Positions 23,464-33,704 of a stretch of DNA of 64,000 nt are shown piece after piece. A program made the translations under genes and the position numbers. Location of the stretch: contig NC_039367.1 of the NCBI RefSeq assembly GCF_003573695.1, forward strand, positions 30,032,442 through 30,096,441. The letters run 5' to 3'. The notes beneath the pieces were generated by a model, which saw only the letters and a list, made by a program, of their open reading frames with translations, ran no database searches and was not told the DNA's origin. Numbering within the stretch: the first letter of the stretch is position 1; the number at the start of each line of letters is the position of its first letter. Source of the stretch: Papaver somniferum. Its lineage: Eukaryota; Streptophyta; Magnoliopsida; Ranunculales; Papaveraceae.

Positions 23464-24200
23464 GCTGCGAAAAGATTAATCATAAACAAGTCAAAACAAA
23501 CTCAAGGACATTACCAACGATCAAAAAACCACATAAAAGCAATCACACACGATAACGCAGAAACCCTAAAATTAGCATACATGCTCGAAATTCCATAAAA
23601 TCCTCCCTGAAAAGCTCCAATACAAGAAAACAATGGCCTCCTTGATTTAAGACGAAGAACAGGGGCAAACTAGCATACAAGCATTGAAAGAAGTTCTTCA
23701 TCACAAACAAGGAACAACAGTAGCAGAAAATTTACAAATCAACATAGCGTAAAACCATGGAAACAAAGAAAAGAAAAACTTACCAGCAAAAACAGCAGCA
23801 GAAAGAACAAATCAGAAATAAAGAGGAGGCAAGCGTGATTAATGGAGGGAGAATTTAAGGGCTGAAGAATGAAGACTGACAAGAATTTAAGGGCGGAAGA
23901 ATGAAGACTGACAGAATTTAAGGGCTGAAGAATGAAGACTGACAGAGAATTTAAGGGCTGAAGAACGAAGAATTAAAATCGAGAGAATGTTTAGGAAGAA
24001 TGAAATTAATTTTCTTTCTCTCCTTAATATACCCGAAAGAAAGAGAAGGAAATTAATGGAGGAATGGGAAACGTGCCCGTTACATGAGCAGTTAATGCAC
24101 AAATAAAAGACGTCCCAAGTATCTAGGAAAAGTTATTAGGAGAGATAGAAGAATATGCAACGACTGTTTTCTTCAATGCACCCATTAAACATTCAAGCCC
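23464..24200 (+). other. G3 3' spacer between antisense gene and PPT
   Basis: Relative to the antisense gene this is the promoter side. No TATA box stands out. It contains the 33-bp tandem repeats listed separately and nothing else recognisable. Confidence 0.5.
23849..23972. repeat. Four tandem copies of a ~33-bp unit
   Basis: Units of the form agaatttaagggctgaag plus aatgaagactgac occur four times with small differences (gggcggaag in the second; the last ends aacgaagaatt). They lie just upstream of the antisense gene start. Confidence 0.85.
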
Positions 24201-24217
24201 GAAGAAAAGGGGCAAAT
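24201..24217 (+). promoter_or_regulatory. Polypurine tract of G3
   Basis: gaagaaaaggggcaaat immediately precedes the 3' LTR start tgtgtatac. It would prime plus-strand DNA synthesis. Confidence 0.85.
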
Positions 24218-25061
24218 TGTGTATACATATATCTCACCATCAGACACGTGTATATAGAAAATACGTGGAAAGCATGCAGGCCAAGACATCAAAATACGAT
24301 GCACTACGGAACACCAAATAAACCCCAAGGAGTTACTTTATCTCATCCCCAAAAGAAGATCAACGGTGGAGAGAAAGTTAGCTGACACGGACGTGACAGG
24401 GGCAGAAACACTTGTCTGACACGAGCAGGCATCTCAACCACCCTCATTAAACACTCTGAGCAGTATACGTGTCGATCAACCCGTGGGACGAGCGAGGATG
24501 TCTCTGCGTGATCAAGTGGCAAACGCAGACCTCTGCGTGATGGACACAAGACACTAGAAGATAAGGTTCCAACGGCCTTCAGAGATGGGTCCCACACTCT
24601 AACCCTATAAATACCCCCTCTCCACCGAGAGGAAAGGGGATCGGAAAAATCAGGAAGGGAAGGAGAGAGAGATTTCGAGTGTAAGTTAATCCTTTAGAAG
24701 AGAAAATACATGTAAACCCAAAAGTCATTCGACTACTCTTGTAACCGCGAAGAACATAGTGAAACTACCAACCCCGTGGACGTAGGCCTTAGTGCTGAAC
24801 CACGTAAACCTCGGTCTTGTTTATATTTTAGCACTTTATATTTGCCTAACCCCATGGATCTTTATTTGTATGTATTGCTTTCTTTGTTTTTACCTATATC
24901 CCATGCGCAAACGCCTCGCATGGAGTTGTTAGATGAGGCTGTGATAAACCCGAAGGTTTTGAGCCAAGGAATCAACAATAAGATATCATCATCACAAATC
25001 ACTCTATATTACGATGATTGGTTGTGAGCATTCTGATACCTTCGTGATTTGAGTGCTCACA
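24218..25061 (+). repeat. 3' LTR of G3
   Basis: 844 bp and paired with 10736-11574. It carries a seven-base insertion (ggttcca type, near 24566) relative to the 5' copy and about 20 substitutions. This indicates a moderately recent insertion. Confidence 0.93.
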
Positions 25062-25066
25062 GTCAG

Positions 25067-25322
25067 AATAGCACTTACCAATTGATATTGGAATTTTGCA
25101 AACACCCATGCAAGTAATTGCTCCTCCGTTGGTGACCCATTTAATTTGGTCTGGTACAGGATACCAGTCCATCTCCAAACCCAGAGATTCCATCATTTTC
25201 AACGATACCAAATTCTGTTCGCAACTATTATCGACAGCAACACGATAACCTCTGCCATCGACTACTCCAGGAAATGTACACATCTTACGTCTCTGACCAC
25301 TGGTGTAAGCTTGTCCTTCCAT
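25067..25322 (-). pseudogene. G2 protease, N-terminal half
   Basis: The minus strand reads MEGQAYTSGQRRKMCTFPGV, then VAVDNSCEQNLVSLKMMESL, then PISIGKCYSD. DNSCEQNLVS aligns with the gypsy protease active site (usually D-S/T/G-G-S/C), but Gly is replaced, so catalysis is doubtful. The second half is at 10570-10730 across the G3 insertion. Confidence 0.75.
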
Positions 25323-25431
25323 TTGAAGAAACTAAGGTAAACTAGTTATGGAAGAAGGGCATAGAGGCACGTCTGACATTGGGGATACCGAGTACTTGTA
25401 TGGTTCAAAACACCCCCAAAACGTTGGTTTG

Positions 25432-25965
25432 AATTTAGTCGACAACTGACGAAACTCGAAGTTAAAAAAACGGGTCGATTGGTGGGCTATACTTATCTTA
25501 GTAACAGAAAAAGGAGGCCCCACAATTTATTCTTTCTTAGCCGAACATACCTCTTTCTTTTGTTTCCCACTAGGGTTTCAATGTTTCGCCAAAACAAACG
25601 AGTAAAAAAAAATAACAGTAGCAAGTGATGATGAGTTACTTACTAAACGAACGAGAACCATGATAAATCCAAATCCAAAATCTTCCTCTTTTCACTTTCA
25701 ATTTAGTCGACAACTGACGAAACTCAAAGTTAAAAGAACTGGTCGATTGGTGGGCTATACTTATCTTAGTAACAGCAAAAGGAGGCCCCACAATTTATTT
25801 TTTTCTTAGCCGAACAGACCTCTTTTTTTTCTTTCCCACTAGGGTTTCAATGTTTCACCAAAACAAACGAGTAAAAAAAAATAACAGTAGCAAGTGATGA
25901 TGAGTTATTTACTGAACGAGCGAGAACGATGATAAACCCAAACCCAAAATCTTCCTCTTTTTGTT
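25432..25965. repeat. Tandem duplication of a 268-bp unit in the G2 leader
   Basis: Unit 1 spans 25432-25699 and unit 2 25700-25965. Both begin aatttagtcgacaactgacg and end near aaatcttcctctttt. Differences are few (for example gaactcg against gaactca type changes and a T-run length change). Confidence 0.9.
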
Positions 25966-26049
25966 GTTCTTTTTTTCTTCTTATAAAGTATCTAAAATTG
26001 CTCGGGAATCCTTTACCGATTATTCTAGATACGACTGAAACGAACGGTA

Positions 26050-26063
26050 GCTCTGATATCACC
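26050..26063 (-). promoter_or_regulatory. Primer-binding site of G2
   Basis: On the minus strand ggtgatatcagagc follows the LTR. It resembles the initiator-Met tRNA site TGGTATCAGAGC with a small change in the middle. Confidence 0.7.
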
Positions 26064-26499
26064 TGATATGGCACATGGAAGCGATTTGAAAACAAGGAGA
26101 ATCCACCCCTTAAATGTAACAGATAAACACTTCAATCCAGGAGAGAACTATGATCCAAGAGCTAAAGAAAGTAATAATGGAATTTAACCCGAATAACAAC
26201 TAACTGGTTAATAATAATCAATAGACGAGCTCGCAAGCTGATTACAATGACAGAGGAACTAGATACTTATAGTTTTAACTAAATCCTAGCAAATCGTTGA
26301 CTAACCCTAACTTCACATGCGTACGTGTGAAGTTTATCCTAACAACTTTAGTCCTGATAATCCTTATCTCATATCTTATTAGACTTGTGACTAGCCAACT
26401 AACAGAATTAAGCAAATCCTAACAAAGAATACGACTAAACAAATAACATTGCAGGATTCATACGACTTATAATAGAGACCCAAAATACGTCCCATATCA
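26064..26499 (-). repeat. 5' LTR of G2 (right in the window)
   Basis: 436 bp, paired with 9620-10043. It begins tgatatggcacatgg and ends cccatatca, followed by TSD ataaa. Confidence 0.92.
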
Positions 26500-27148
26500 A
26501 TAAAGAATCCAAAAAATGACTAAGGAATCGACTATCCCTATCAGAAATAATCGAAGTAGGTAAACCAAAATGCTTCCACACATGCTCAAAGAAGAGCTTT
26601 GTTGCACCGTCCCCCGTTACCGTCTTTGTACATAGAATTAATTCAATCATCTTGCTGAATCGGTCGACCACAACGAACAAGTAATCATAACCAGGAAAAT
26701 CCATATAAATACTCTCCCAAGGTCTTGATGGTACTGGTAATGGTAGATATAACCCACGTTTCCTGTTGGAAGGTTTAGATGTGCTACACAACTTACACCC
26801 TCTAACTAACTTAGCCACATCATCTTGCATCTTTGGCCAAAAGACATAGCGCCGGAGGTTATGTAGAGTTTTATTCATCCCAAAGTTTCCAGCAACTCGG
26901 GAAGTGTGAGCCTCTCTCAACCACTGTAAAGGATCTCCATCTTCTTGTATGCAAAGTAATTGACATTTGTATAACAATCCATCTCGAAGTTCAAACTCGC
27001 CTTTTAAACCACTCTTTACACCTTCTAACACCTTTTTTAAGTCCTTGCTAGATGCGTATGACTCTGCATACTCTTGAGGAACAATCGACTGAATTCTCAT
27101 GGCCACCATTAATGCTCGGACTGGTGGACGAGACAACATATCTTTCAA
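26500..27148 (-). pseudogene. G1 integrase, N-terminal part
   Basis: The minus-strand frame gives the zinc finger HTSRVAGNFGMNKTL to CKLCSTSKPSNRKRG. It also has the first catalytic Asp in SIYMDFPGYDYLFVVVDRFS and the second in IISDRDSRFLSHFLD. The frame then runs out of coding sequence at the G2 LTR. About 20 codons normally seen between MDF and the next block are missing. The C-terminal remainder is at 8795-9619. Confidence 0.85.
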
Positions 27149-27277
27149 ATTGTTTGTTGCTCCCTTCTTTTACTTAATGAGAATGTTGAAACTCATCAAG
27201 TAAGACATCCACTTCATCTATCGGGCTTGTTGTAGTTGTAGATACTCCAATGGTTTGTGATCTGAATGTACCACTAC

Positions 27278-27700
27278 TTATTTACATAAGAGATACACTC
27301 GCCAATGCTTGATACATTGATATAAAGCAAAAAATTCTTTGTCATAAGGTGCGTAGTTTTTAATAGCACCTAAGAACAATTCTGAATGGTACTCCACTGG
27401 TTTACCATATTGTAACAACACTCCTCCTAATGCACAGTTAGAAGCGTCGGTTTCAACTTCAAAAGTACGCTGTAAGTTAGGCAATGCCAACACTGGTGCT
27501 TCTGAAATCTTCCTTTTTAGTAACGGAAATGCGTCTTCATGGATTTGCTGCCATTCAAACTTTTCCTTGGCTCCCGTCAAACCATGCAATGGTCCTGCAA
27601 TATTTGAAAAATGCCGAATAAACTTACGCAAGTAGGTACAAGCCCCTAAGAAACTTCTGATTTCAGTTACGGTACTAGGTCTAGGCCACTTAGTGATCAC
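27278..27700 (-). pseudogene. G1 RNase H region
   Basis: 140 codons on the minus strand. RSFLGACTYLRKFIRHFSNI is the RT-RNase H junction. FEVETDASNCALGGVLLQYG carries the first RNase H Asp, and YAPYDKEFFALYQCIKHWR the catalytic Glu. It ends at a stop after YLLCK; the rest of the domain (27180-27278) is out of frame. It removes RNA from RNA-DNA hybrids in the intact family. Confidence 0.88.
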
Positions 27701-27884
27701 TTCAATCTTCCTTGGATCAATCTTCCGTTGTCAACCACCAACAATGAAACCGAGATACACCAACTCCTCCTTCCCAAACTCACATTTTTTTACGTTCAAC
27801 TTCAGCTGGCCTTCATGTAATACTTGAAACACCTTCTCAACGTGAACGAGATGCTCTTCCCAAGTTCTGCTTTATATAAGGATA

Positions 27885-28732
27885 TCATCCAAATAAACAA
27901 TCACAAAATCTTCTATAAAAGGTCGTAAAATCATTCATCAAACGCATAAACATCGATGGAGCATTAAACAAACCAAAAGGCATCACCAACCATTCGAACA
28001 AGCCTTGTTTAGTTTTGAAAGAAGTTTTCCATGTATCATCTTCTCGGACTCCCATCTGATGGTATCCAAATTTGAAATCCAACTTTGTAAAGACTCGAGC
28101 TTTTTCCAATTGATCCATCATGTCGTCTATCCTAGGTAAAGGGTGACGATTCTTGATATTTATCTTGTTCAATACTCTATAATCAATACTCATATGCCAA
28201 CCTCCATCTTTCTTTGGTACCAAAATACCGCTGATCCACAAGGTGAAGCACTTGACACTATCATTCCTAATTCTAGGAGTTCTTGGACTTGTTTCTTGAT
28301 CTCATCATATTCCTCGACGGTCGTGCGATAAAGACCTACATTAGGCAGAGAACTCTCCGCGGTCAACATGATTTCATGCCACACACTCTTTTTTGGCGGT
28401 AACCCCGTGACATCAAAAAATAAATCCTTGTATTTCAACTTCAACCTTTCTAGGTCGCCTTCTTGTTGAGCAGTCAAGGCTGCTAAACATACTCTACTCG
28501 GCTCCTCTTCAAGAGAACGGATCACAAGGAGAATGAACTTTGTGCTAGCGTTCACCAACCGCTTAGCCTGAGTGGCTGTGATTAAGCTTTCTCCTTCAAG
28601 AGGAGAATCAATAGCCCAAATCACAAAACTTTCTCCATCTTTGGTAAAGGTGTACTTTTGTTCCCTCCTGTGTAGAGTTGCATCTCTATCCCATAGGTAA
28701 GGACTACCTAGTACTACCAGGAAGACATCCAA
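27885..28732 (-). pseudogene. G1 reverse transcriptase
   Basis: Two overlapping minus-strand frames. 28732-28190 covers the protease end (LDVFLVVLGSPYLWDRDATL) and the RT start (LPPKKSVWHEIMLTAESSLP). 28241-27885 covers the palm (GGWHMSIDYRVLNKINIKNR; TKLDFKFGYHQMGVREDD; LFEWLVMPFGLFNAPSMFMR). The catalytic VIVYLDDILI is encoded at about 27885-27915 but in a shifted frame. A +1/-1 shift near 28200 and another before YLDD destroy the polyprotein. Confidence 0.88.
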
Positions 28733-29000
28733 AGGAACTACGTCGCATGTAACTTCGTCAATATATGATTCATCTAGAGCAAATTTGAACGTGCACTACT
28801 GTGAAACTTGTAAGCCTCCTTCCTTTTGAAGCCATCCTAAAGGGTATGGTTTTGTATGTTTGATAGTCTTCAATTCTAACTTCTATACCAAAGAATTTGA
28901 AAGTAAATTCTTCTGACTTCCCGGGTCAATAAAAGAATCAACTAGTGATGTTTTGACTTGCATCTTCACTGAGAAGAGTCGCTCCCTAAGATCATCTTTT
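28733..29000 (-). pseudogene. G1 protease
   Basis: The minus strand reads SFIDPGSQKNLLSNSLV near 28930-28880, then a stop, then PYPLGWLQKEGGLQVSQ and SYIDEVTCDVVPLDV. The D-P-G-S-Q-K-N-L active-site variant is usual for one large plant gypsy group. Stops break it. Confidence 0.78.
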
Positions 29001-29099
29001 GAAGGTCTTTCTTTTTCCCCGGTCATAAGAGAAAGCTTTGAATTGGGTTTTGTTAGTCCGTGGACTTCTTTTGGAGTTTGAGCGACTAGTGATGCCTTC

Positions 29100-30040
29100 T
29101 TGCTTCTTTCCTCTGCAACCCTTTAGGATTTAGATGAGGGTTCTTAACCCAACACTTATCGATAATGTGACATGTTTGCTTGCAATGGGTGCAAGTCAAA
29201 CTTTCCTTGTCACTAGACTTCCCTTCTTCTTTGCTCCTTTCACATTGGTACCTCTAGATTTCACCTTAGTATTTCCCTTTGAATCAGATTTCTTAAGCCT
29301 TCCTTCAATGGCATTAGATTTTATACTTTCTTCGGAGATAGTATCCACTGAAAAAATCTTCAACTCCTTACGTATATACTCATGGAACCTGGAAATATAC
29401 TTCATATAGATAACATGTTCTTCCAAGTCTAAATTCAAAACCATAGCTTGATTCTGAAATTCCGAAGTATATTCTTGTACGGTTTGGTTGTATGATTGCT
29501 TCAAGTTGTAACACTTGAACCATCTCTCCTCAAGGTAGCCAACCAGATAAAATTTTTTCCTTACAACTACCTTGAATATTTTCCACGACAATGCTCCTTA
29601 TCTAGGTTTTGTCTTTGATAAGCTTTCCACCAGGTTAGAGCATGCTTTTGTAGCTTCAATACCACAAAAGCAATTTTTTCCTTTGAACCATATTCAAAGA
29701 AAGAAAAATAAGTCTCTAGACGTTCAATCCAATCATCCAATTTTTCTACATCGACACTCCCATCGTAAAGTGGAATATCAACACGAAAATTAATATTCAG
29801 ATTCTTACCATGAGGTTTAGTTGATGTAGAACTTTTAAGAAGCTCACTTTTCTTCTTATCTTCATCCTCTTCTTCTTCTTCTTCTGAATCGTCTTCTTCC
29901 GAATCATCTTTTTTCGAAGCTTCAGGTGTAGGTGTAATGTTTTTCTTCGTCTTCGACTTGAGTGTATGAGAACGAATACATTCACTCAGCTCCTGAAGGG
30001 TAACTTGAATTGACTTCATGTATGTTTGCAGCGTAGCCAC
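29100..30040 (-). pseudogene. G1 gag
   Basis: The minus-strand frame 30040-29567 holds an acidic, Glu/Asp-rich spacer (SEEDDSEEEEEEDEDKKK). PLYDGSVDVEKLDDWIERLE and ALTWWKAYQR follow, the conserved gypsy gag core. A frameshift near 29580 moves to 29591-29196 with EYTSEFQNQAM and the basic SKGNTKVKSRGTNVKG tail. A complete zinc knuckle CTHCKQTCHIIDKC (CX2CX4HX4C) is encoded at about 29150-29200 in another frame. Gag would package RNA in virus-like particles; this copy is broken. Confidence 0.85.
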
Positions 30041-30213
30041 CTTTTCTCCATATTTTGTGGTTCACCTTCCTTAGGATCATCATATGACTTTGTCATCCTT
30101 GATCCCGTTGTTTTCTTAACGTCCTCTAACTTCTCGAGTACCTCACCAAGCTTTATGTAGAGAGATCTAGTGAAAACCATAAACCACAGAGATTTACCCT
30201 AAAAACTAACCTT

Positions 30214-30229
30214 GCTCGTGATGCCAACT
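30214..30229 (-). promoter_or_regulatory. Candidate primer-binding site of G1
   Basis: Directly after the LTR the minus strand reads agttggcatcacgagc. It sits where the tRNA should pair and partly resembles the TGGTATCA.GAGC type, but is not a clean match. Confidence 0.5.
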
Positions 30230-30722
30230 TGATACGTATTGATCTTTGTACCTTGGTGACTATTATTATAGAAGCGGAATTCGAAATAATAATAGACAAG
30301 AAACTTAGAAAACAGAACACAAGTAGTAATTCGAAGAAAATATCTTCTCTAGATTATGAACAAGAAAACAAGTATACTTCTCTATTTGTTACGCTCACAA
30401 TCTCTCTAAACAGTGGATCAACCTTAAACTGTTTATTATCTTTCACAAGTATTGTTCCAAGCTTCTCCTAGGTTCTTTGTACCTAGTATCTGTGTCCTTA
30501 GCTATTATCCAAACCCCTTTATTTATAGCCTTCATCGTACTCAGCCGACCAAGGACTTCTATTAAGAATCTATATCCTAAACTAAGAGTATTGCCTAAAA
30601 CAAAACTCTTCCCTAACTAGGAATTTTCCTAAACAAGGATTCCTGCCTAGAATAGGATTCTTCCCTCAACTTAGATTGAGGTAAACTAAGTTCCCTAAAG
30701 GAGTACGGATACACCTGTATCA
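30230..30722 (-). repeat. 5' LTR of G1 (right in the window)
   Basis: 493 bp, paired with 8264-8757; it ends cacctgtatca and is followed by TSD attgt. Confidence 0.93.
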
Positions 30723-31600
30723 ATTGTTCTCTTGTAATGAACTTTATAATGTTCCGCTACTTAGTTAGCTTGGTAATTTCAAAAGGACTTGAAATGCAGC
30801 ATATGTATGTAGTTTTCACGTATCTCTGAAAGAATCAAGAGATAGAAGATATTTACAAAAGTACTTGATAGCCTTTTGTTACCCAAATCAAGTAACTCTG
30901 AACCACAGAATGTATTTACATTTAGATAGAACGGTCACTTATAGATATAATCAATCATGCAGATGTGGTATACCCGTCTAAGTGGCTATTTGATTTGGAG
31001 GGGATAGACAAGTAAGTTATTTTTCCTTGCGTATTCATAAGAAACTTCCTGGTTTGGAATTGTAGCTATATATGTCAATGGTACAGAGATGATGGGTACT
31101 CTTGATGTAATAAGAGACCTTAAAAGCTATTTGAAATCCGAATCTGAGACGAAAAATCTGGGAAAAGCTCGGCCGAATACTGGGATTGTGGTATCTTATT
31201 CCACCAGTTCGCATAGGTCTAAAGTTGTTAGGCAATTTAACAAAGACATGCATCCTGATAGCACTCCCATGATTAGTCGAGGTTCAAATATAAGTAAGTA
31301 TCCATTTCGTCTAAAGGAAGATGACGAAGATGTGCTGGGATGAAATTCCCATATCTAAGTACAGTAGACGCATTATTGTACTTAGTATAATAATATACTC
31401 TATTAAATTTTACATCCTCAGGGAACTTGTTAGCTAGATGCAGCTCAGCGCCAACACAACGTCATTGGAATGGTACAATGAATGTAATCATGTACTTAAA
31501 AGTAACCATTGACATGAGTTTATTTTATCCCTGCAAAGAAATAAAAAGGAATGCTAACAAAAGTGCAATCCAAAGGTTGTTGATTATGAAATAACAATAA
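30723..31600 (+). pseudogene. Copia pol remnant: second half of RT
   Basis: The copia frame resumes after the G1 TSD. MFRYLVSLVISKGLEMQ comes just before the usual MDVVTAYLYG block, which here reads about 30795-30825 with errors. QSCRCGIPV resembles the QSGRMWY block near 30950-30970. The YVDD region is decayed (LYMSMVQR near 31070). STPMISRGSNISKYPFRLKE and DDEDVLG are well kept (31260-31340), then PYLSTVDALLYL and NLLARCSSAPTQRHWNG (31345-31470). These match the copia PEVPYLSAIGALMYL and RHWNGIKHI blocks. Many stops. Confidence 0.85.
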
Positions 31601-31796
31601 CTTCTTCTCTGACGAAAGTAATCATGGGGAGATATGGTAGACTATTTTCTAAGTCATTACGATATTCAGTTCGAAAAGTACATTCCTAAAGGAATTGTCT
31701 GGAACAACTGTGAAAGTAATCACGGGGAGATGCTGACATCGGAGGGGGGATCCAAGGATATGGTGTCGACATATTTTACTTCGATATTGAATATGT

Positions 31797-32648
31797 GTTG
31801 TACTTTTTTTCCCTTCGATCGAGAATAGTTTTTCCCAAAGGGTTTTGTTACTCGAAAATGTTTTTAGCGAGAAAATACTAAAAACATCAAGTATGTTGAA
31901 CGTTGAAGACATAAATATCGCGTTGATATTACTGAAAATATCTGAATCAAAGAAATGGAATGAGATAATCTGTTAAGCAACATAACTTCCAGAATCAACA
32001 ACAAGGTCTTATAAACATTCAGGTCACCAAAGTACAGTGTGATAAACTCCTTTTGACTGCATTAGACTAATGAAAATTGTCTGACATCGGGGGGAGCATC
32101 TAATGGTGTGTGGAACTATTTTCTTTCACCGAGGTTACTTTTTCCCATGGGGTTTTGTTACTCTGCAAGGTTTTTATGAGACAACAACAAACATCAGGAA
32201 TGTAATTTTCCAGCTAATACTATTGTCTTTCCTACAAGAATTTTCTTCCTTAGGAGTTGTGAAGCAACTAGTCAACTTCAACGGAGCAAAGTGGTCATCT
32301 GCAACGGATCACCTTTACTTGCATCTATCACGTTGTACTCTTTTCCTTTCGTCAAGGTTTTATCCCACTGGGTTTTCCCTGTCAAGGTTTTAATGAGGCA
32401 ACGCACACGCATCCAATTATGTTCTAAGTTTACTTAATGTTGTACTCTTTTTCTTTAGTTCAGGTATTGTCCCTCTGGGTTATCCTGAAGAAGTTTTACT
32501 AAGACAACTAACTTAGACTCGACGATCTTTGAAAATCGTATTACATATGATGAACTACGTGTAAAGTACGAGGCAACATGTGAAGAGTTGTACCCAGGTT
32601 TTGTCCCACTGGGTTTTTCCTTATCAAACATTTAATGGAGCAATTGTC
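31797..32648 (+). repeat. Copia 3' spacer with about five copies of a ~65-bp repeat
   Basis: Units starting near 31797, 32123, 32334, 32440 and 32585 share ttgtactctttttc, ggttttgtcccactgggtt, tcaaggttttaatgagg and caac. Such repeats are usual between pol and the 3' LTR in this plant copia group. G-rich tracts cggagggggga (about 31739) and cggggggagc (about 32086) accompany them. Confidence 0.8.
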
Positions 32649-32745
32649 TTAGACACAATAGTCATCAAGGAGAGAACTACATTTGAAGACCTACATCTGA
32701 AGCAATGTATGTTAAGTACTGCATATAAAGTTCTATTGGACCGCA

Positions 32746-32758
32746 CAAGGGGGAGTAT
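32746..32758 (+). promoter_or_regulatory. Polypurine tract of the outer copia element
   Basis: caagggggagtat lies directly before the LTR start tgtagggcttta. Confidence 0.85.
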
Positions 32759-32919
32759 TGTAGGGCTTTAGCCCACGGATGTGCAGCCCAATATAGTAGC
32801 TAGGGTTCTATACCTATTGTATATATAAAGGACTATCTATGTAACACACTAAAGCTAATTAATGAAAATATCTTTCTCTATGTGCCTCGTTATCTTTCCA
32901 TATTATCCACTACAAAACA
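32759..32919 (+). repeat. 3' LTR of the outer copia element
   Basis: 161 bp paired with 4485-4636; TATA box tatataaa at 32822-32829; ends ccactacaaaaca. Confidence 0.88.
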
Positions 32920-33704
32920 TAGCCATATATTTCAACCTCTTTAGCCTGGATAGTTTGGGGCTTAGTCCACTTATATGAGGCATATTAGTAGATGACAAAA
33001 AAGGTCATTAGAAGTAAATTTCACACAACTCCTTATCCAACTATTATCTAAGTATCTATTGTATTCCTGATTAACGTTAATTAATCGTATTATGTGTTAA
33101 TTACGTTTTAGATGTGAGATACTAATGTTAAATCGATTTTCAAAACATCAAACAACTTTATTTATTTATTTCTTCTCGTAAACAGTACCCACAATCGATT
33201 TAGGTTCATGCACTCGTAAACCGATTCTAGGTTGGTGTTTTTGAAATTAACAGAGGACTTCCAGAATCGGTTAAAGTATGCACAGATAAAATCCGATTCC
33301 TATAATCGGGGTTGTATGAGACATATATAAACCAGTTATTATCTTTCATAAGATTTTTTTCCATTTATTTCATTATCGTAGGAATCACGGATGCATTTAA
33401 CACATGCATCAATACTTTAAATCCCTAGGCGACCCTAGTGTTCGAGTTATACTCTCGTGAGGGTTTACATAAAGATCTACCCACAAAACCTACACAAAAA
33501 CTTCTAAAGCCATAAATCTACGTCGGAGGAATCCGATTCCGATTCATTCTAGAATTTTTGATACCATGAAGTGATAGCTTGCATGGAATGTGAATGCTTC
33601 CCCCTTTTCCTCCAAGCAGCGCGCTTTCACGACTTGGTGCTACAAAAACACAACACAAACTTACTTAGTTAGTGGTGTTTCATTGGAAGATAAAACAACA
33701 TGGA
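32920..33704. other. Spacer with scattered AATCGG and CCGATT motifs
   Basis: No gene is recognised. Motifs such as aatcgattt, ccgattcta, agaatcggtt and ccgattcc cluster at 33130-33320 and recur at 33525-33545 and 34255-34295, in both orientations. They flank the Myb/SANT-like ORF and may be subterminal repeats of a DNA transposon. Confidence 0.45.

Larger units (their letters stand above)
10736..25061 (+). mobile_element. Gypsy element G3, Tat clade (plus strand), inserted in G2 protease
   Basis: LTRs 10736-11574 and 24218-25061 (about 840 bp, roughly 20 differences by eye) are flanked by an exact TSD gtcag (10731-10735 and 25062-25066). Plus-strand order is LTR, PBS, gag, protease, RT, RNase H, a second RNase H-like domain, integrase, a 5-kb 3' region with an antisense gene, PPT, LTR. 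The RT sequence, the extra RNase H and the antisense 3' gene are hallmarks of the Tat/Ogre/Grande group. Gag is split by a 1.9-kb solo LTR and also lacks its middle. A few stops and frameshifts inactivate pol. Length without the solo LTR is about 12.4 kb. Confidence 0.92.
9620..26499 (-). mobile_element. Gypsy derivative G2 (minus strand), protease-only, inserted in G1 integrase
   Basis: LTRs 9620-10043 and 26064-26499 begin tgatatggcac and end catatca. The exact TSD ataaa lies at 9615-9619 and 26500-26504. Read on the minus strand it has an initiator-Met-like PBS (ggtgatatcagagc), a leader with a 268-bp tandem duplication, a retroviral-type protease, an unassigned ORF, a PPT and the LTR. Excluding the G3 insert it is only about 2.6 kb and has no visible RT, RNase H or integrase, so it must have been mobilised in trans or was deleted before it moved. 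Element G3 splits its protease. Confidence 0.88.
8264..30722 (-). mobile_element. Gypsy element G1 (Ty3/gypsy, minus strand), inserted in copia RT
   Basis: LTRs at 8264-8757 and 30230-30722 start tgatacgtattg and end cacctgtatca. The target-site duplication attgt is exact at 8259-8263 and 30723-30727. Read on the minus strand the order is LTR, PBS, gag, protease, RT, RNase H, integrase, PPT, LTR, that is Ty3/gypsy order. A second element (9620-26499) interrupts the integrase. The element's own length without inserts is about 5.6 kb. Protease of the DPGSQKNL type places it in a widespread plant gypsy group. I see no clear chromodomain. Frameshifts in gag and RT and several stops show it is inactive. 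Confidence 0.92.
4485..32919 (+). mobile_element. Ty1/copia LTR retrotransposon, outermost host of a four-level nest
   Basis: Short LTRs (4485-4636 and 32759-32919) share about 150 bp that begins tgta, includes tatataaagg and ends ccactacaaaac. Order along the plus strand is 5' LTR, PBS-like site, integrase remnants, RT first half, an inserted gypsy stack (8264-30722), RT second half, repeated 3' spacer, polypurine tract, 3' LTR. Without the insert the element would be about 6 kb, normal for copia. Pol is full of stops and frameshifts, so it is a dead, old copy. Gag could not be recognised between 4640 and 6100. No convincing TSD is seen; flanks agtgt and tagcc do not match. Confidence 0.85.

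Noticed and set aside
29134..29409. 91-codon plus-strand frame
   Set aside because: Shadow of the minus-strand gag tail and zinc-knuckle region of G1.
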